Of a DNA stretch of 64,000 bases, positions 9,540-17,696 are shown one piece after another. Origin of the DNA: Segatella maculosa DSM 19339 = JCM 15638. GTDB lineage: Bacteria; Bacteroidota; Bacteroidia; Bacteroidales; Bacteroidaceae. Below the pieces are notes generated by a model that was given only the letters and a program-made list of their open reading frames with translations, had not been told where the DNA came from and did no database searches. Both the position numbers and the translations under genes were made by a program. The stretch is from contig NZ_KB908319.1 in assembly GCF_000382385.1 (NCBI RefSeq), positions 248,001 through 312,000 of the forward strand, read 5' to 3'. How positions within the stretch are numbered: the first letter of the stretch is position 1; the number at the start of each line of letters is the position of its first letter.

Positions 9540-9563
9540 GCACCTTGATGGCTATCAAGATGC
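9540..9563 (-). terminator. Hairpin behind the TonB-domain gene, possible terminator
   Basis: On the minus strand GCATCTTGAT, four-base loop, ATCAAGGTGC: a 10-bp stem with one G-T pair, 36 bases past the stop codon. The tail (TGATATTTAC) is only weakly T-rich. Confidence 0.45.
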
Positions 9564-9598
9564 GCCTTTTCAGAACATCAAAACTGTCATTTTGAAAC

Positions 9599-10720
9599 CT
9601 ATTGCAGCCTGAAGTTTACAGGAATAAAACAAAGACTGCGCACCGCTTGTCCGTTTTTCAAGGCGGGAGACCACTTGGGCATGCGCGCAAGCAAGGCGAT
9701 GATGCTTCTATCGAACGAGGGAGAAAGCGGCGAAACAACCGAAAGATGACTCAGACTTCCATCGCGTTCGACGACCACACGCGCCAAAGCACGCCCCGAC
9801 AGCACCTCATTCTTAATATAAGGTGGCAGCACCAGATTGTCAATAATATATTGTCCAAGCGTCTTACCGCACCAAGAAAATGAGGCAGCCACGTCGGTTT
9901 GGCGATACACATACAGGCTGTCAGCCGTGGAAAGCGTATCAGATTGTTCCACGGGAGTGCCCATAACAGGTTTGCTTTTGAGCAGTTTTTTGAATTTGGA
10001 TGCCATGAAATACGTCCAATCGGCAGTCGGAAACATCGCCTGAACAGTCGGTTTTCCCTCGCTACCCACCTCCATCAGCAGTGTTCCCTCGTTCACCGGG
10101 ACCGGCCCATACAGCTTTTGTGCATCGAGAGAGACAGCATAATCGCTCAAAAGTCCCTTGGTTAGCGCCTCACTCAGATAGAAAGAAGCAGCCGGATTCT
10201 CCATGATTTCTTCTGTTTTCAGCACATCCTTGCCCTGAAGAATGCGTTGATTGGCAATGTCATACACAAATAATTCCAACCGGTGTTCCTGCTTTTGAGA
10301 CGAATTTGCGCCCGGTTGAACTTGCTTTTCAACCCGCATCGAGATGTAACGTCCCTCCTGTAGGCCCACTTCACGCACGGAATAAGTGGCATAACAGAAC
10401 TTGCTATCGTCGGGAATCGTGTCGAGTTTTGCCTGCAACGGCTGTCCATAGCGTGCTTGAATGGCTGCAATCTTGCGGTCGAGTGCCGTGCACGTGTCGC
10501 CCAAAAGTGCGTTGATGTGCTGCAGGAGAACCGGTTGAGCGACATAACACAGCCGCTCGGGCCATTCGAAATCCATGTCGACGACGTTCATCTCGCCCTT
10601 TTCATTCGTACAAACCACATGACGCTGCTCGTATCTCACACATGTCCGGTTCACCGTGTTTTGGGCTTTTGCACCGCAAACCGGCAGTAACAATCCCATC
10701 AGGAATAGAATTCTCTTCAT
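9599..10720 (-). CDS. Exported protein with TonB C-terminal domain
   Basis: 373 residues. A cleavable-looking signal peptide (MKRILFLMGLLLPVCGAKAQ) is followed by an unassigned periplasmic region (about 21-270) and a TonB C-terminal domain (about 275-373; ALARVVVERDGSLSHLSVVS, then MPKWSPALKNGQAVRS). Classical TonB has an uncleaved membrane anchor and a Pro-rich spacer; neither is present here. It may therefore be a free periplasmic or lipid-independent TonB-like protein rather than an energy transducer. No ExbB/ExbD genes are near. Upstream are a -7 element at 10749-10742 and a hairpin (see separate entries). Confidence 0.75.
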   Translation of the reverse strand: MKRILFLMGLLLPVCGAKAQNTVNRTCVRYEQRHVVCTNEKGEMNVVDMDFEWPERLCYVAQPVLLQHINALLGDTCTALDRKIAAIQARYGQPLQAKLDTIPDDSKFCYATYSVREVGLQEGRYISMRVEKQVQPGANSSQKQEHRLELFVYDIANQRILQGKDVLKTEEIMENPAASFYLSEALTKGLLSDYAVSLDAQKLYGPVPVNEGTLLMEVGSEGKPTVQAMFPTADWTYFMASKFKKLLKSKPVMGTPVEQSDTLSTADSLYVYRQTDVAASFSWCGKTLGQYIIDNLVLPPYIKNEVLSGRALARVVVERDGSLSHLSVVSPLSPSFDRSIIALLARMPKWSPALKNGQAVRSLCFIPVNFRLQ

Positions 10721-10741
10721 CGTTTATCGTTTTTCTATGTG

Positions 10742-10749
10742 CAAAGTTA
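10742..10749 (-). promoter_or_regulatory. Proximal -7 element of the TonB-domain gene
   Basis: TAACTTTG on the minus strand, 21 bases before the start codon. The -33 region would overlap the hairpin at 10754-10786. Confidence 0.5.
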
Positions 10750-10753
10750 CTGA

Positions 10754-10786
10754 AAAAACGAGACTTGTCGTCCCGACAAATCTCGT
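10754..10786 (-). terminator. Strong hairpin-terminator upstream of the TonB-domain gene
   Basis: On the minus strand AACGAGA-T-TTGTCG, loop GGA, CGACAA-G-TCTCGTT: a 14-bp stem with one T-G pair, followed by TTTTTT. The opposite strand also has a T-tract, so it could act in both directions. It lies between two minus-strand -7 elements (10856-10849 and 10749-10742). Confidence 0.65.
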
Positions 10787-10848
10787 TTTATTACTCTAAA
10801 ACTAAATTAACCATTAAAAAAAACTAATATCTTTCTTTAATTATTTGA

Positions 10849-10856
10849 CAAAGATA
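10849..10856 (-). promoter_or_regulatory. Distal -7 element on the minus strand (leader or small RNA start)
   Basis: TATCTTTG with a weak TTC at the -33 position. A transcript from here would be about 90 bases long when it meets the terminator at 10786-10754, with no reading frame in it. Confidence 0.4.
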
Positions 10857-11034
10857 CGATGAATATCCCGAACCATGATTACCTATATTACCTTTTGTTT
10901 TACCACTTTTGCGGATATTTATAGTATTGATGGTCCTATCGAACGGTTACTTTTATAAAGCTGTATCACATCTTTTAAATAGGCGGAAAGTAGCAATTCA
11001 TTCCCTTACTGCCCACAAAAAAGCGGGATAAAAA

Positions 11035-11065
11035 TTGCTTTTGTCGTTTCTTTTTCGTTACTTTG
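11035..11065 (+). promoter_or_regulatory. Promoter of rnr
   Basis: TTG (11035-11037), 20 bases, TTACTTTG (11058-11065): one mismatch to the TAnnTTTG consensus. The predicted transcription start is about 22 bases before the ATG at 11094. Confidence 0.6.
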
Positions 11066-11093
11066 CGATGGAAAACAATAAAAAACGAACACT

Positions 11094-13289
11094 ATGGGAA
11101 AAGGGAGAAAAGGCGGAAAACGCATGACCAAGAAGCAAATCAGCGCACGATTGCACGACTTTTTCGCCGCGCAACCGGGCAAAACACTAAGCTTTAAGGA
11201 GATATTCCGCGCACTCAAATTAGATACACACCCCTTGAAAATGCTGGCAATCGACACGATGGAGGAGATGGCTTGGGACGATTTCCTGACGAAAGTGACT
11301 GACACTTCCTACCGACTCAATACAAAAGGGCAGGTGCAGGAGGGTACTTTCGTGCGCAAATCGAATGGAAAGAACTCGTTTCTGCCTGACGATGGCGGAT
11401 CGCCCATCTTCGTTTCGGAACGCAATTCCATGTGGGCAACGAACGGAGACCGGGTGAAAGTGAGCTTCATGGCACGCAGACAGCGACACATCAAAGAGGC
11501 ACAAGTCATCGAAATATTGCAGCGGAAGAAAGACAGTTTCGTTGGAAGACTGCGCGTAGATCGCGACTTTGCCTACCTTGTTACGCCTGAAAACATTTTC
11601 GTTAACGATATCATTATCCCGAAAAAGAAGCTGAAAGGCGGTAAGAATAACGACAAAGCAGTTGTCAAAATCACCCAATGGCCCGACGCAGAACACAAGA
11701 ATCTGATTGGCGAAGTGGTTGATGTTTTGGGGCAAACCGGCAACAATGACGTCGAAATGAACACCATTTTAGCTCAGTACGGCCTGCCTTATGTCTATCC
11801 AAAAGCCGTGGAAGAGGCCGCAGAAAGGATTTCCGGAGAGATCACGAAGCAGGACGAAGCCGAGCGAGAAGACTTCCGCAATGTCTTCACCTGCACCATC
11901 GACCCGCACGATGCCAAGGACTTTGACGACGCACTCTCTATCAAACAGCTCGATAAAGGGCTGTGGCAAGTGGGTGTTCACATTGCCGACGTGAGCCATT
12001 ATGTCAAGGAAGGCAGCATCATTGACCGTGAAGCTGTGAAGCGAGCCACAAGTGTTTACCTCGTAGATCGAACGATTCCGATGCTCCCCGAAAGGCTTTG
12101 TAACTTCATTTGTTCGCTCCGTCCCGACGAAGATAAGCTGGCTTATAGCGTCATTTTCAATCTTGATGACGAGGCAAATGTCAAGGCTTACCGCATTGTT
12201 CACACCATTATCCGAAGCAACCGCCGCTATGCTTACGAGGAAGTGCAGGAGATTTTAGAGGCCAACGGCGTCATCGACGGCACCGGAGAGCCTGCTCCGG
12301 CGGCTCCGAAAGGCGGCTATCGGGGAGAGAATGCCAACCAATTGATTGCCTTGGACCGCTTGGCAAAGCAGCTGCGTGCCCGTCGTTTCAAAGGTGGGGC
12401 AGTGAAATTTGACCGCGAGGAACTGCATTTCGACATCGATGCACAGGGAAAACCGACGCGATGCTACTTCAAACGTTCGCGTGATGCCAATAAACTGATT
12501 GAGGAATTCATGCTTTTGGCCAACCGAACCGTGGCAGAAAGCGTCGGAAAAGTGAAGAAAGGACGGAAAGCAAAGACGCTTCCGTATCGCATACACGACA
12601 ATCCTGACCCGCAGAAGATGGAGACCTTGCGGCAATTTATCGTGAAATTCGGTTACAAAGTGAAGACCGACGGCACGAAAGGTGCCATGGCCCGTAGCCT
12701 CAACAAGCTCATGGACGACTGCAACGGCAAGCCCGAAGCGAAGATGATACAGTCGGTTGCGCTACGAGCCATGATGAAAGCGAAGTACAGTGTCCACAAT
12801 ATCGGACACTTCGGACTGGCATTTGACTACTATACTCACTTCACAAGTCCTATCCGTCGCTATCCCGATACGATGGTACATCGCCTCCTTACGCGCTATG
12901 CCGAGGGCGGACGGAGTGCCAACGAGAAGCATTATGAGGAACTGTGTGAGCATTGTTCCGACATGGAACTCGTGGCCCAAAATGCCGAACGCGACTCTAT
13001 TAAATATAAGATGGTGGAGTTTATGAGCGATAAGCTTGGCGAAACATTCGATGCCCACATCAGTGGAATCACCAGTTACGGCATTTATGCAGAGATAGAT
13101 GAGAACCATTGCGAGGGAATGATACCCATGCGCGACCTCGGAGACGACTATTATGACTTCGATGAACGCAACTTCTGCCTGAAAGGAAGGCGGCATCATC
13201 ACCGCTATCAGCTGGGAGATGCCATTCGAATTCAAGTGGCAAAGGCCGACTTAGAGAAGAAACAACTCGACTTTACGGTAGCAGAATAA
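11094..13289 (+). CDS. rnr: Ribonuclease R
   Basis: 731 residues, a full-length RNase II/R-family 3'-5' exoribonuclease. N-terminal helix-turn-helix (about 10-70), two cold-shock-type OB folds (about 80-230), RNB catalytic domain (about 255-600; motif TIDPHDAKDFDDALSI with the metal-binding Asp residues, and HFTSPIRRYPD) and a C-terminal S1 domain (about 640-725; FDAHISGITSYGIYAEID). It degrades structured RNA in the cytoplasm. The start at 11094 fits the promoter; a second ATG ten codons on is less likely. It stands alone, with a probable terminator behind it. Confidence 0.96.
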   Translation: MGKGRKGGKRMTKKQISARLHDFFAAQPGKTLSFKEIFRALKLDTHPLKMLAIDTMEEMAWDDFLTKVTDTSYRLNTKGQVQEGTFVRKSNGKNSFLPDDGGSPIFVSERNSMWATNGDRVKVSFMARRQRHIKEAQVIEILQRKKDSFVGRLRVDRDFAYLVTPENIFVNDIIIPKKKLKGGKNNDKAVVKITQWPDAEHKNLIGEVVDVLGQTGNNDVEMNTILAQYGLPYVYPKAVEEAAERISGEITKQDEAEREDFRNVFTCTIDPHDAKDFDDALSIKQLDKGLWQVGVHIADVSHYVKEGSIIDREAVKRATSVYLVDRTIPMLPERLCNFICSLRPDEDKLAYSVIFNLDDEANVKAYRIVHTIIRSNRRYAYEEVQEILEANGVIDGTGEPAPAAPKGGYRGENANQLIALDRLAKQLRARRFKGGAVKFDREELHFDIDAQGKPTRCYFKRSRDANKLIEEFMLLANRTVAESVGKVKKGRKAKTLPYRIHDNPDPQKMETLRQFIVKFGYKVKTDGTKGAMARSLNKLMDDCNGKPEAKMIQSVALRAMMKAKYSVHNIGHFGLAFDYYTHFTSPIRRYPDTMVHRLLTRYAEGGRSANEKHYEELCEHCSDMELVAQNAERDSIKYKMVEFMSDKLGETFDAHISGITSYGIYAEIDENHCEGMIPMRDLGDDYYDFDERNFCLKGRRHHHRYQLGDAIRIQVAKADLEKKQLDFTVAE

Positions 13290-13309
13290 GCCCGATGTCC
13301 ATCAGTAAG

Positions 13310-13352
13310 CGCGCTTTCATCCTAAGCATAAGCTGGAAGAGAGCGCGTTTTC
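13310..13352 (+). terminator. Probable terminator of rnr
   Basis: CGCGCTTTC and GAGAGCGCG can pair over 9 bp (one G-T), with a 20-base loop and a short T-run (TTTTC) behind. Confidence 0.45.
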
Positions 13353-13471
13353 GCATAACAATTTGGACCGCGTGTTGAAGTTAAGGCCATGTAGGAATGT
13401 GATTATCCGCTTGTCGTTAAGGAGCATTTCCTTGAAAATTGGCTGGAAACTAAAAATAAACGGCACGAAAA

Positions 13472-13502
13472 TTTGACGATAGCCGATAAACAACTAACTT
13501 TG
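13472..13502 (+). promoter_or_regulatory. Promoter of trhA
   Basis: TTTG (13472-13475), 19 bases, TAACTTTG (13495-13502). The start codon at 13521 follows 18 bases later, which rules out the longer frame starting at 13473. Confidence 0.75.
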
Positions 13503-13520
13503 CCTTGCAAGTCAAGAATC

Positions 13521-14177
13521 ATGAAACTGAAGATACATTTCAACCATCGCGAAGAGCTATGGAACGCATGGAGCCACGCAGGAGGCATTGCCTTGGGCAT
13601 TGTTTTCGGCGCAATTTTCCTCGTGTGGTGCTTCCGTGAGCACAATGGATGGGCCACGGCAGGTGTCATTCTCTACCTCTTCGGCATGCTATGCTCGTAT
13701 GTTGCTTCCACCGTTTACCACGCTTTGTCGGCTTGGAGCAAGTGGAAAGAGCGGTTGCGCAGGTGGGATCACGCCGCCATCTATTGGCATATTGCCGGCA
13801 GTTACTCCCCCATTACACTCATTGCCCTGCGCAATCAAGGCTATTGGGGCCTCACTTTGTTCTGCTTTATTTGGGCTTGTGCCATCGCAGGAACCGTCAT
13901 CAGCTTCGTCAATCTCAAAGACCACAGCAACTTAGAAACCACGGCTTTCGTCGGAATGGGGCTGAGTGTACTCATCGCTTTCAAGCCTTTGATCGACGCA
14001 CTCACGCCATCTGCCTTCGCATGGATCGTGGCCGAAGGTGTCTGTTACATCACAGGTGCCGTGTTTTATAGCCTCAACAAGCGGAAATACATGCACACTG
14101 TGTTCCACTTTTTCGTGCTTGCCGGCAGCGTCTGCCACCTCATTGCCGTGTGGGACATACTGATACAATACGTATAG
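13521..14177 (+). CDS. trhA: Hemolysin III / TrhA-type membrane protein (PAQR superfamily)
   Basis: 218 residues with seven predicted membrane helices. It holds the family's conserved metal-site motifs: SHAGG near the N-terminus, STVYHAL, DHAAIYWHIAGSYSP and the C-terminal HTVFHFFVLAGSVCHL, whose His residues bind zinc in PAQR proteins. Members are called hemolysin III or TrhA and are linked to membrane energetics and fatty-acid homeostasis in other bacteria; the cytolytic activity is not general. I start at MKLKIHF because a clear promoter overlaps the more upstream start. Single gene. Confidence 0.92.
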   Translation: MKLKIHFNHREELWNAWSHAGGIALGIVFGAIFLVWCFREHNGWATAGVILYLFGMLCSYVASTVYHALSAWSKWKERLRRWDHAAIYWHIAGSYSPITLIALRNQGYWGLTLFCFIWACAIAGTVISFVNLKDHSNLETTAFVGMGLSVLIAFKPLIDALTPSAFAWIVAEGVCYITGAVFYSLNKRKYMHTVFHFFVLAGSVCHLIAVWDILIQYV

Positions 14178-14273
14178 GCCACGAGATTGCACCCCCATTT
14201 CATTGCCATGAGGGCGAAATATGCAAAGTAAAACGTAGTGAATAAATGACAAAAGAAATAATTTTAACGAGAA

Positions 14274-16754
14274 ATGAAACATTTTATCGCAATGCTGACC
14301 TTGTTGTTGCTGCCGGCAACCAATGCATGGGCAGCTCCCCGCAATGTGATTTTATTGGACAAAGACTCAATAGCAGTCAAGGATAGTCTCGAAAAGAACA
14401 AGAAAAAGCCTGAGAAGAAAGAAGACGAATACGAGAAACTCCTCCAGAAAGGCGGCTCCGTTCAGCAGGGATTGTTCGGTGTAAGACACATAGAAAAGAA
14501 TTGGTATTTTGAGATTCCCGAGTCGGCCTTGGGCAAGTTGTTCCTTGCCGTGACGCGTTTTGTATCGGTTCCACAAGACTTTTCCATGCTTAGAGGGGAA
14601 GAAGTGAACAACAACACCATCTATTTTGAACGCTATGATGACAAGACCTTGTTCCTTCGTTCATGGGCCCATTCGCAGCAAGCCGACCCAAACAGCAACA
14701 TTGCCCGGTTGGTGAAGCAAGCCTCAATAGACCCTATTGTCTACCAATTCGACATCATCGGCAAGGATAAAGAGACGGGACGGCTGCTCATTGACGTGAC
14801 AAAACTCTTCAAAGGTGACAATAAAATCGCTGGTTTCACAGCCAGTGACCGGACGCAAGTGAAGCTTGGAGGCCTGCAAGACGACCGCACATTCATCGAC
14901 ACCATCAAGGCCTACCCCATCAATATCGAGGTTTCAACCTTGCGCACCTATGCAGTCAGCGAAGGAAGGGCCATGGCTTCGCGCGACGGTTACATGACGC
15001 TGAGCCTCAATACCAGCATTGTCCAACTCCCTGAAGTGCCGATGCAACCTCGCTTGGCCGATGAACGTGTGGGGTATTTCAGCAATAAACTCGTGACATT
15101 CAGCGACCGTGAGACCAGCAAGCACGATGCCATTGTGTCGCGTTATCGCTTGGTTCCGAAAGACAAAAAGGCCTATGCAAAGGGCAAACTCGTCGAGCCG
15201 GAGCGGCAAATCGTCTACTATATCGACCCGGAAACGCCGAAAGTGTGGGTGCCCTACCTCATTCAGGGCATCAACGACTGGAACAAAGCCTTCGAAGCTG
15301 CGGGCTTCAAGAATGCCATTGTGGGCAAGGAAGTGCGCGAGGGCAGCGACATCAGCCCTGATGATGCCCGCTACAGTTTCCTGCGCTACCTGCCTTCGGA
15401 GAAGGAAAACGCCTACGGTCCGCGCATCGTTGACCCAAGAAGCGGCGAAATCATCGAGAGTCACATCTGTTGGTACCATAATGTGATGAACCTATTGACC
15501 AAATGGTACATGACACAATGCGGGCCTTTGGACAAGCGGGCACAGACAATGAACTTCGAAAAAGACCTCATGGGCAAGCTCATCCGGTTCGTTTCGAGTC
15601 ACGAAGTGGGCCATACACTGGGCCTACGTCACAACATGATAGCCAGCAATTCCATCCCCGTTGAGAGGCTACGTGACAAAGATTGGGTCGAAAAACACGG
15701 GCATACGGCAAGCATTATGGACTATGCTCGCTTCAATTATGTTGCACAACCAGAGGACAATATCAGTGAGGCTGGCCTCTTCCCACGCATCAATGATTAC
15801 GACAAATGGGCTATCAAATGGGGCTATCAGTACCGTCCGGAGTTCAAAGATGAGTTCGATGAGAAGAAAACCTTGCGCAGTGAGGTCACCAAAATGCTTG
15901 AAAATAACAAGCGATTACGCTATAAAAGCGATGAGGGACGCGGCCAAGATCCACGCTCACAAACCGAAGATCTCGGCGACAATGCTATGATTTCGTCTGA
16001 ATACGGCATTAAGAATCTGAAACGAGTGATGCTGAACATCGAGGCTTGGACGGCTCAACCCGACGACCAAACAGACGATTTAAGCACCATATACCGCAGT
16101 GTCTTTGCGCAATTTCAACGCTATGTGAACCACGTGCAACGCTATATTAACGGCCAATATAGCGACAATTGGCCCTCTGAACGCCGTAACGATGTCGTGC
16201 CGAAAGGCCTCCAGAAGCAGGCTGTTTCATGGTTTGGGCGCAACGTTTTCACGGTTCCTACATGGTTATATCCCGACAAAATCGTCGACAAACTGGGCAT
16301 CGACGCCAACGATGAAGTGACCGACAGGGCCAATACTGCCCTCTCTTACCTTCTTTCTGCAGCTACACTCTACAATTGTATGGCCAACAGTTACACCGCA
16401 AGTGAGCCTTATCCGCTCGACGATTACCTGAAAGACGTGTTTCAAAGTGTATGGAAACCCATGAGCACCACAGACAAACGCGGCAATAATTTCCGCCGCC
16501 GAGTGGAGCAAAACTACGTAGATTTCATAGGAACGGCCATCAATCCCGTCAAGGACGACAAGAAGAACAACGTGCAATACGGTCGTTCGGACGCCACACT
16601 CTACGCCTTAAAGCATCTCGAAATGATAGACAATTTCTGCCGCAAGCAGCTGAAAAACGTCGCAACAGACGACATCAATGCCCTACACTACAACGACTTG
16701 CTGTTGAGAACCCGTAAAATCAGAGACACCTACAGCAAACCACGCAGCGAATAA
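14274..16754 (+). CDS. Secreted zinc metalloprotease (DUF5117/DUF5118 type)
   Basis: 826 residues. Signal peptide MKHFIAMLTLLLLPATNAWA, a prodomain-like region (DUF5118/DUF5117-type, about 50-380) and a metzincin-like catalytic motif HEVGHTLGLRH (443-453), the extended HExxHxxGxxH zinc site, followed by a candidate Met-turn (SIMDYARFN, about 480). The C-terminal half is helical (DUF4953-type). Large proteins of this layout are common in Bacteroidota and are exported; their substrates are largely unknown. Length is as expected and no key residue is missing. Tandem hairpins lie behind it. Confidence 0.93.
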   Translation: MKHFIAMLTLLLLPATNAWAAPRNVILLDKDSIAVKDSLEKNKKKPEKKEDEYEKLLQKGGSVQQGLFGVRHIEKNWYFEIPESALGKLFLAVTRFVSVPQDFSMLRGEEVNNNTIYFERYDDKTLFLRSWAHSQQADPNSNIARLVKQASIDPIVYQFDIIGKDKETGRLLIDVTKLFKGDNKIAGFTASDRTQVKLGGLQDDRTFIDTIKAYPINIEVSTLRTYAVSEGRAMASRDGYMTLSLNTSIVQLPEVPMQPRLADERVGYFSNKLVTFSDRETSKHDAIVSRYRLVPKDKKAYAKGKLVEPERQIVYYIDPETPKVWVPYLIQGINDWNKAFEAAGFKNAIVGKEVREGSDISPDDARYSFLRYLPSEKENAYGPRIVDPRSGEIIESHICWYHNVMNLLTKWYMTQCGPLDKRAQTMNFEKDLMGKLIRFVSSHEVGHTLGLRHNMIASNSIPVERLRDKDWVEKHGHTASIMDYARFNYVAQPEDNISEAGLFPRINDYDKWAIKWGYQYRPEFKDEFDEKKTLRSEVTKMLENNKRLRYKSDEGRGQDPRSQTEDLGDNAMISSEYGIKNLKRVMLNIEAWTAQPDDQTDDLSTIYRSVFAQFQRYVNHVQRYINGQYSDNWPSERRNDVVPKGLQKQAVSWFGRNVFTVPTWLYPDKIVDKLGIDANDEVTDRANTALSYLLSAATLYNCMANSYTASEPYPLDDYLKDVFQSVWKPMSTTDKRGNNFRRRVEQNYVDFIGTAINPVKDDKKNNVQYGRSDATLYALKHLEMIDNFCRKQLKNVATDDINALHYNDLLLRTRKIRDTYSKPRSE

Positions 16755-16798
16755 GGGCAAGCTAAGAAAGGAATATACGGCTATATGCATCATCTTAA

Positions 16799-16840
16799 AA
16801 GCCTGATGGAGCAACATAACTGCCTATCGGGCTTTCTTGA
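16799..16840 (+). terminator. Terminator behind the metalloprotease gene
   Basis: AAGCCTGAT pairs with ATCGGGCTT (9 bp, one G-T) across an 18-base loop, followed by TTCTTGAT. Confidence 0.55.
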
Positions 16841-16851
16841 TATAGCACAAG

Positions 16852-16877
16852 AAAACGGCTATTTCAACCGTTTTTCC
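16852..16877 (+). terminator. Second hairpin with T-tract behind the metalloprotease gene
   Basis: AAAACGG, 9-base loop, CCGTTTT, then T and pyrimidines. Together with the preceding hairpin it forms a tandem terminator. Confidence 0.5.
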
Positions 16878-16887
16878 TTCCAAAGGC

Positions 16888-16918
16888 TTGCATATACCGC
16901 AAAACCTCGCGACCTTTG
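16888..16918 (+). promoter_or_regulatory. Promoter of the 29-codon gene
   Basis: TTG (16888-16890), 20 bases, GACCTTTG (16911-16918; one mismatch to TAnnTTTG). The transcript would start near 16925, leaving a leader of about 70 bases with a small hairpin (GAGGC..GCCTC). Confidence 0.55.
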
Positions 16919-16993
16919 CATCGTAATTAGAAAGTTAATAGGATAACAACAGAGGCAAACGGCCTCCAAAAAGAAAAGAAAGGTAAAAAGATT

Positions 16994-17083
16994 ATGGTAG
17001 CATTAATGATGGTATTGGCAGTAGTTGTAGCAACAGTTTCTCTCGCAGTAAACGTTAACAACAACATATCTATGGGCCGCTAA
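16994..17083 (+). CDS. Candidate 29-residue hydrophobic peptide
   Basis: Too short for routine gene calling. The frame begins MVALMMVLAVVVATVSLAVN and ends VNNNISMGR, i.e. one uninterrupted hydrophobic helix of about 19 residues with a polar Asn-rich, basic tail. It has its own promoter (16888-16918), a purine-rich stretch before the ATG and a perfect terminator (17134-17172), giving a free-standing transcript of about 245 bases. That design is typical of small membrane proteins, type I toxins or dual-function RNAs. I do not recognise the family, and coding is inferred from the layout. Confidence 0.6.
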   Translation: MVALMMVLAVVVATVSLAVNVNNNISMGR

Positions 17084-17133
17084 GCCTGTAGTGCCAATCA
17101 AAAAAAGAGAGAATCAGTTAAAGAAAACCCATA

Positions 17134-17172
17134 AAAAGCGGATGAATGACGTGCATTCATCCGCTTTTCTGC
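17134..17172 (+). terminator. Terminator of the 29-codon gene
   Basis: AAAAGCGGATGAATG, loop ACGTG, CATTCATCCGCTTTT: a perfect 15-bp stem followed by a pyrimidine-rich tail (CTGCTTTT). Confidence 0.85.
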
Positions 17173-17179
17173 TTTTCAT

Positions 17180-17338
17180 GGCAGGCTCCGGAGCTATCCA
17201 AAGGGCATAATTTTCTCTATTTTATCGCCGAAGCCGATGTAAACTTTATTTTATTCGAAATAGAATAACCCTCCCGCTTCTGCGATTTTGCCACCCTATT
17301 TGGTTCGAAACCTGCGTCAAGTCTTAGGCATTGCAAGG
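17180..17338. other. Intergenic sequence behind the two small genes, nothing recognised
   Basis: No frame, repeat or convincing terminator. A 6-bp AT-rich hairpin near 17256-17275 is too weak to call. Confidence 0.4.
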
Positions 17339-17449
17339 TCAGGTGTACCAAACATCAGTCTCAATGATGTGTACATCGATAGTTTCAAGTTCGCCTTCCC
17401 GCTTGAGCTCCTGCAAGATCTGAGGAAGTAAAGTCTTTTTTGTGTTCAT
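17339..17449 (-). CDS. Candidate 36-residue peptide
   Basis: The frame begins MNTKKTLLPQILQELKREGE and ends in ETDVWYT. It is charged and helical in its first half, with no signal or membrane segment. It lies 46 bases behind a very good promoter (TTG, 20 bases, TATATTTG at 17525-17495), which has no other gene downstream on this strand before 17339. It could be a small protein, a peptide precursor or the remnant of a larger gene; I do not recognise it. Confidence 0.45.
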   Translation of the reverse strand: MNTKKTLLPQILQELKREGELETIDVHIIETDVWYT

Positions 17450-17494
17450 AATCGTACCATCTTAAAATCCATAAATAACATTTGATTCTCGTTA

Positions 17495-17525
17495 CAAATA
17501 TAAAGAAAATTCCCATATGCGTCAA
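17495..17525 (-). promoter_or_regulatory. Promoter of the 36-codon frame
   Basis: Minus strand TTGAC (17525-17521) and TATATTTG (17502-17495), with 20 bases between TTG and the -7 box: a consensus Bacteroidota promoter. Confidence 0.65.
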
Positions 17526-17696
17526 TACCTAAAGGTAATTATTTTTATTAATCTTTGCAAAAAACCGCAACAAACATGTCAAAGTGAAAGCTAAAGCAAG
17601 TGAATTATGTAGCATTTGATTTTGAATAGCCACTGATAAAGAATGTAAGGACGCCCGATTCGGGCGTCAAGTCAAGGTGAGTTGAAGGTGCATATA

